Assembly: GCA_024699395.1 (NCBI GenBank)
Contig: JAILPU010000264.1
Location: forward strand, 1-17,355
Source of the DNA: Lachnospiraceae bacterium
GTDB lineage: Bacteria > Bacillota > Clostridia > Lachnospirales > Lachnospiraceae
Length of the DNA stretch: 17,355 bases
Direction of reading: 5' to 3'
Shown here: positions 14,246-17,355 of the stretch, one piece after another
Position numbering within the stretch: position 1 is the first letter of the stretch
Layout: each line of letters opens with the position of its first letter
Position numbers and translations under genes: made by a program
The notes under the pieces: generated by a model
Databases searched by the model: none
The model's input: only the letters and a program-made list of their open reading frames with translations
Told to the model about the DNA's origin: nothing

Positions 14246-15544
14246 ATGATACGTATTAAAAACGGACATGTATGCGATCCGAAGTCCGGATTTGACAATA
14301 AGGCTGATATTTATATTTCACAGGGGAAAATTAAAGCCATAGTTCCCGTGGTGGACGGGGTTAAGGCGGCAGTACCTTCTTTTAAGGACAATGCCTCCTA
14401 TCGTGAGATAAATGCCGAGGGCATGGTGGTGGCACCGGGACTGGTGGATGTTCATTCCCATTTCAGAGACCCCGGATTTACCTACAAGGAGGATATTATT
14501 TCCGGAGCCAAGGCAGCTGCGGCAGGAGGGTATACTTCCGTTGTTTTAATGTGTAATACAAAACCCTGTGTGGACAATGAGGCTACTCTCAAATATGTTT
14601 TGGATAAAGGTAAAAAGACAGGAATAAATGTTTATTCCTGCGCCAATGTTTCTATGGGAATGAGAAGGACTGAACCGGTGCCTATGGAAGAACTGGCGGC
14701 TTTGGGTGCAAAGGGCTTTACCGATGACGGTCTTGCAATTCTCAATGAGGATCTGGTCATCGAAGCCATGAAAAGAGCAGCCAAACTTAAATTGCCCATA
14801 AGCTTTCACGAAGAAGATCCCAGAATGATTGTTAACAGCGGTATAAACAGAGGACGTGTAAGCGAGTATCTGGCTTTGGGAGGAGCTCCCAGAGAGGCGG
14901 AATATACACTGGTGGCAAGGGATATCAATCTCTGTGAAAGATACGGCGCCACCATTGATATACAGCATGTAAGCTGTAAAGAGACGGTTGATTATATAAG
15001 AAGAGCCAAGGAGAGAGGGGTTGATGTCCATGCCGAGGCAACTCCCCAGCATTTTACTTTGACGGAGGAAGCTGTTTTAAGGTATAAAGCAAATGCCAAG
15101 ATTAATCCTCCCTTGAGAGAAGAGGCTGATAGAAGAGCCATTATAGAAGGGCTTCGTGACAATACCATCGACATGATAGCCACCGATCACGCCCCTCACT
15201 CAACAGAGGAAAAGTCAAGAGAGCTTACCGAAGCGCCCAGCGGTATCATAGGCCTGGAGACAGCGTTAGCCCTTGGTGTAACAATCCTTGTGAATAATGA
15301 AGGTTTTTCCCTTATGACACTTTTGGAGAGGATGACTGTAGGCCCCGCGAAGGTATACGGCCTTGACGCCGGTTACATCGCAGAGGGTGGTCCCGCGGAT
15401 CTTTGCATTTTTGATCCCGCCGAGGTGGTTATCCCCTGCAAATATAAATCAAAATCAGAGAACAGTCCGTTTACGGGCTGGGAACTGAGGGGAAAAGTAT
15501 TCTACACCATATGCGCCGGCAAAGTTGTATATGAAGCGATGTAG
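14246..15544 (+). CDS. pyrC: Dihydroorotase
   Basis: This enzyme cyclises N-carbamoyl-aspartate to dihydroorotate in pyrimidine synthesis. The 432-residue amidohydrolase has the metal-binding HSHFRDPG (His70, His72, Arg74, Asp75), NTKPCVDN, EDP after SFHEE, QHVSCKETVDYI, HAEATPQHF, and TDHAPHS with catalytic Asp314. Length and motifs fit the type I (B. subtilis-like) dihydroorotases. Residues about 34-54 form a slightly longer than usual segment between the N-terminal strands and the VAPGLVDVHSH motif. TGAGGT (14233-14238) lies 7 nt before the ATG. It leads the pyrC-pyrK-pyrD group and has its own promoter, divergent from the unknown gene. Confidence 0.96.
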   Translation: MIRIKNGHVCDPKSGFDNKADIYISQGKIKAIVPVVDGVKAAVPSFKDNASYREINAEGMVVAPGLVDVHSHFRDPGFTYKEDIISGAKAAAAGGYTSVVLMCNTKPCVDNEATLKYVLDKGKKTGINVYSCANVSMGMRRTEPVPMEELAALGAKGFTDDGLAILNEDLVIEAMKRAAKLKLPISFHEEDPRMIVNSGINRGRVSEYLALGGAPREAEYTLVARDINLCERYGATIDIQHVSCKETVDYIRRAKERGVDVHAEATPQHFTLTEEAVLRYKANAKINPPLREEADRRAIIEGLRDNTIDMIATDHAPHSTEEKSRELTEAPSGIIGLETALALGVTILVNNEGFSLMTLLERMTVGPAKVYGLDAGYIAEGGPADLCIFDPAEVVIPCKYKSKSENSPFTGWELRGKVFYTICAGKVVYEAM

Positions 15545-15575
15545 CTATATATTAAGTTCTCCGTATGACTGATGG

Positions 15576-15680
15576 ATTGTGTTTGGAATGTAACAGCTGC
15601 AGGTTTGTTATATGATGCAGTGCCATTGTGTATTTAATGATTGTGGATTGAAATCATATTATTGAGTGCGTTTTGAATTG
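15576..15680 (+). repeat. Degenerate ATTGTG-type repeats in the pyrC-pyrK gap
   Basis: ATTGTGTTTGGAATG (15576-15590), ATTGTGTATTTAATG (15625-15639), ATTGTGGATTGAAAT (15640-15654) and a weaker GAGTGCGTTTTGAATTG (15664-15680) look like diverged copies of one motif. Spacing is irregular. ATGATT (15637-15642) and AATCAT (15652-15657) also form a short dyad. No ORF or terminator is seen in this 186-bp gap. Confidence 0.45.
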
Positions 15681-15683
15681 CAG

Positions 15684-15706
15684 CGGTTAAAAAGATGATA
15701 TAACCG
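15684..15706. promoter_or_regulatory. Inverted repeat just upstream of the pyrK ribosome binding site
   Basis: CGGTTA (15684-15689) and TAACCG (15701-15706) are a perfect 6-bp inverted repeat around 11 A/T-rich bases, 12 bp before AGAGGA. It could be an operator or an RNA hairpin affecting pyrK translation. No T-tract follows. Confidence 0.4.
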
Positions 15707-15730
15707 GATTTGAATTAAAGAGGAATCGAT

Positions 15731-16516
15731 ATGGCTGATAAAAAGAAAACCGTTGGCAGGGTTTTGGATGTTTGCAAACTGAGCGACGGGATATACGATA
15801 TGAAAATAAAAACCGAGCTTTCACGGGACGCAAAACCCGGTCAGTTCGTGGGAGTTTTTACAAAGGACAGTAAGAATCTCCTGCCCCGTCCCATAAGCAT
15901 TTGTGAGGCTGATAAGGATGAAGAGACCCTGCGCCTTGTTTTCAGGACATGCGGTGAGGGAACAAGGGAATTTGCAACCTATAAAAAAGAGGATGAGGTT
16001 GAACTTTTGGGAGTTTTGGGAAACGGTTTCCCCATTGAAAAGGCTTGTGGAAAGTCGGTTATGGTAATGGGCGGCGGAATAGGAATTCCTCCCATTGTTG
16101 AACTTTCCAAAAAGCTTAGCGAGATGGGCATTACTCCCGCAGCAGTTGTGGGTTACAGGGACAGTGAAACTTTCTTAAAGACCGATCTTGAAAAATATGC
16201 CAAAGTTTATATAGCTACCGCAGACGGAAGCGTGGGAGCAAAGGGAACGGTTATGGATGCCGTGGCGTTGAATAATATCAGCTGCGATGTGATATTTGCC
16301 TGCGGTCCCATGCCCATGCTCAAGGCTATAAAGGATTACGCTCACAAAACAGGCATTAAAGCATATATCTCCCTTGAGGAGAGGATGGCCTGCGGTGTGG
16401 GAGCATGTTTGGGTTGCGTTACAAAGACGGTTAATGTGGATCATCATTCTCATGTAAACAATGCAAGAATCTGCACCGACGGACCTGTCTTTGACGCTGA
16501 CGAGGTTGATATCTGA
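15731..16516 (+). CDS. pyrK: Dihydroorotate dehydrogenase B, electron-transfer subunit
   Basis: PyrK passes electrons from the FMN of PyrD to NAD+ through a [2Fe-2S] cluster and FAD. The 261 residues show the ferredoxin-reductase fold: PGQFV, the FAD motif RPISI, GEGTREFA, the nucleotide motif GGGIGIPP, FACGPMPMLKA, and a C-terminal iron-sulfur motif with Cys221, Cys226, Cys229 and Cys248 followed by DGPVF. All four cluster ligands are present. AGAGGA (15719-15724) lies 6 nt before the ATG. pyrD starts 23 bp after its stop, as expected for subunits of one heterotetramer. Confidence 0.96.
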   Translation: MADKKKTVGRVLDVCKLSDGIYDMKIKTELSRDAKPGQFVGVFTKDSKNLLPRPISICEADKDEETLRLVFRTCGEGTREFATYKKEDEVELLGVLGNGFPIEKACGKSVMVMGGGIGIPPIVELSKKLSEMGITPAAVVGYRDSETFLKTDLEKYAKVYIATADGSVGAKGTVMDAVALNNISCDVIFACGPMPMLKAIKDYAHKTGIKAYISLEERMACGVGACLGCVTKTVNVDHHSHVNNARICTDGPVFDADEVDI

Positions 16517-16539
16517 CGGATTTGGAAAAAGAGGTATAT

Positions 16540-17355
16540 ATGAATACAAAGATTGATATTGCGGGAGTAACCTTTAAAAATCCCGTGATGACTGCATCGG
16601 GAACCTTTGGTTCCGGAATGGAATACAGCGAGTTTGTGGATCTCAATAAACTGGGAGCCGTTATAACAAAGGGAGTATCCTTAACACCCTGGCCGGGAAA
16701 CCCCACTCCCCGTGTGTGCGAGGTTTACGGAGGAATGTTAAATGCCATCGGATTACAGAATCCCGGCATTGATGTTTTTAAGGAAAGAGATCTTAAGTTC
16801 CTTGAAAATTATGACACCGGCGTCATAGTAAATGTTTGCGGAAAAACCGAAGAAGAATATATAGGTGTTGTGGAAAAACTGGGAGACGAAGACAGGGTGG
16901 ATATGCTGGAAATAAACGTTTCCTGCCCCAATGTAAAAGAGGGCGCCATTGCTTTCGGTCAGAATCCCGAGGCTTTAAGTAAAATCACCAAGAGGATTAA
17001 GGCTGTTTCCAAGAAGCCCATAATCATGAAATTGTCCCCCAATGTTACGGATATTGCTCTTATGGCAAAGGTATGTGAAGATGCAGGTGCCGATGCAGTG
17101 TCCCTTATCAATACCATAACGGGAATGAAGATTGATATATACAAAAGGAAGTTCGCCCTTGCCAATAAGACGGGAGGAATGTCAGGTCCTGCCATTAAGC
17201 CTGTGGCGGTAAGAATGGTTTATCAGGTTGCTCATGCCGTTAATATTCCCGTAATCGGAATGGGTGGAATCAGAAATGCCGAGGACGCCATCGAATTTAT
17301 GATGGCGGGCGCAAGTGCTGTCTGCGTCGGCGCCATGAATTTCGTGGACCCTTAC
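16540..17355 (+). CDS. pyrD: Dihydroorotate dehydrogenase class 1B, catalytic subunit (3' truncated by window)
   Basis: FMN enzyme oxidising dihydroorotate to orotate. 272 codons are visible with no stop before the window edge; the family is usually about 300 residues, so roughly 30 are missing. Motifs: the start FKNPVMTASGTFG, GAVITKGVSL, NAIGLQNPG, NVSCPN with catalytic Cys129 (cysteine rather than serine marks class 1), MKLSPNVTDI, SLINT, GGMSGPAIKP and the FMN-phosphate site PVIGMGGI. The adjacent pyrK makes it class 1B, which uses NAD+. GAGG (16531-16534) lies 5 nt before the ATG. Further pyr genes probably continue downstream, but this cannot be seen. Confidence 0.96.
   Translation, partial: MNTKIDIAGVTFKNPVMTASGTFGSGMEYSEFVDLNKLGAVITKGVSLTPWPGNPTPRVCEVYGGMLNAIGLQNPGIDVFKERDLKFLENYDTGVIVNVCGKTEEEYIGVVEKLGDEDRVDMLEINVSCPNVKEGAIAFGQNPEALSKITKRIKAVSKKPIIMKLSPNVTDIALMAKVCEDAGADAVSLINTITGMKIDIYKRKFALANKTGGMSGPAIKPVAVRMVYQVAHAVNIPVIGMGGIRNAEDAIEFMMAGASAVCVGAMNFVDPY

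Overview
The window looks like chromosomal housekeeping DNA from a low-to-mid GC Clostridia, most likely a Lachnospiraceae member. The signs are clear AGGAGG-type ribosome binding sites, an isoleucine T-box leader, a long clostridial-type IleS, and a pyrK plus class 1B pyrD pair. The genus assignment is an inference from protein style only. I found no insertion sequence, prophage, CRISPR array, tRNA or rRNA.

Layout. Bases 3-62 hold the last 19 codons of a probable ZIP-family metal transporter. A DtxR-family regulator follows (211-600), behind a leader built of two degenerate ~70-bp direct repeats, and it ends in a strong terminator (641-692). Then come a promoter (745-774) and a T-box leader with an AUC (Ile) specifier (790-1025). 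They open a long same-strand run: ileS, a glycogen/maltodextrin phosphorylase, an aconitase-superfamily hydratase, an SseB-domain protein, a lipoprotein resembling a GH9 cellulase with its active-site region missing, ddl and murF. Gaps between the first five genes are 0 to 26 bp. I see no factor-independent terminator between ileS and the end of murF (13656), so isoleucine-tRNA sensing may reach carbohydrate and cell-wall genes.

A small helical protein of unknown function (13672-14073, minus strand) converges on murF and is divergent from pyrC. Both divergent genes have readable sigma-A-type promoters. pyrC, pyrK and pyrD (cut by the window end) form a pyrimidine biosynthesis group: dihydroorotase, then the electron-transfer and catalytic subunits of the NAD-linked dihydroorotate dehydrogenase.

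The main unexplained structure is in the gaps. Four intergenic regions (66-207, 10853-10966, 12017-12161, 15576-15680) each hold a different family of degenerate direct repeats. The ddl-murF array is the most striking: three ~50-nt units can each form a small hairpin whose stem is kept by compensating base changes between copies, which suggests a structured RNA. Other points worth a second look are the loss of usual metal ligands in the DtxR-family protein, the pseudo-GH9 lipoprotein, and an internal duplication in the minus-strand unknown protein. No clearly new multi-gene system is visible.
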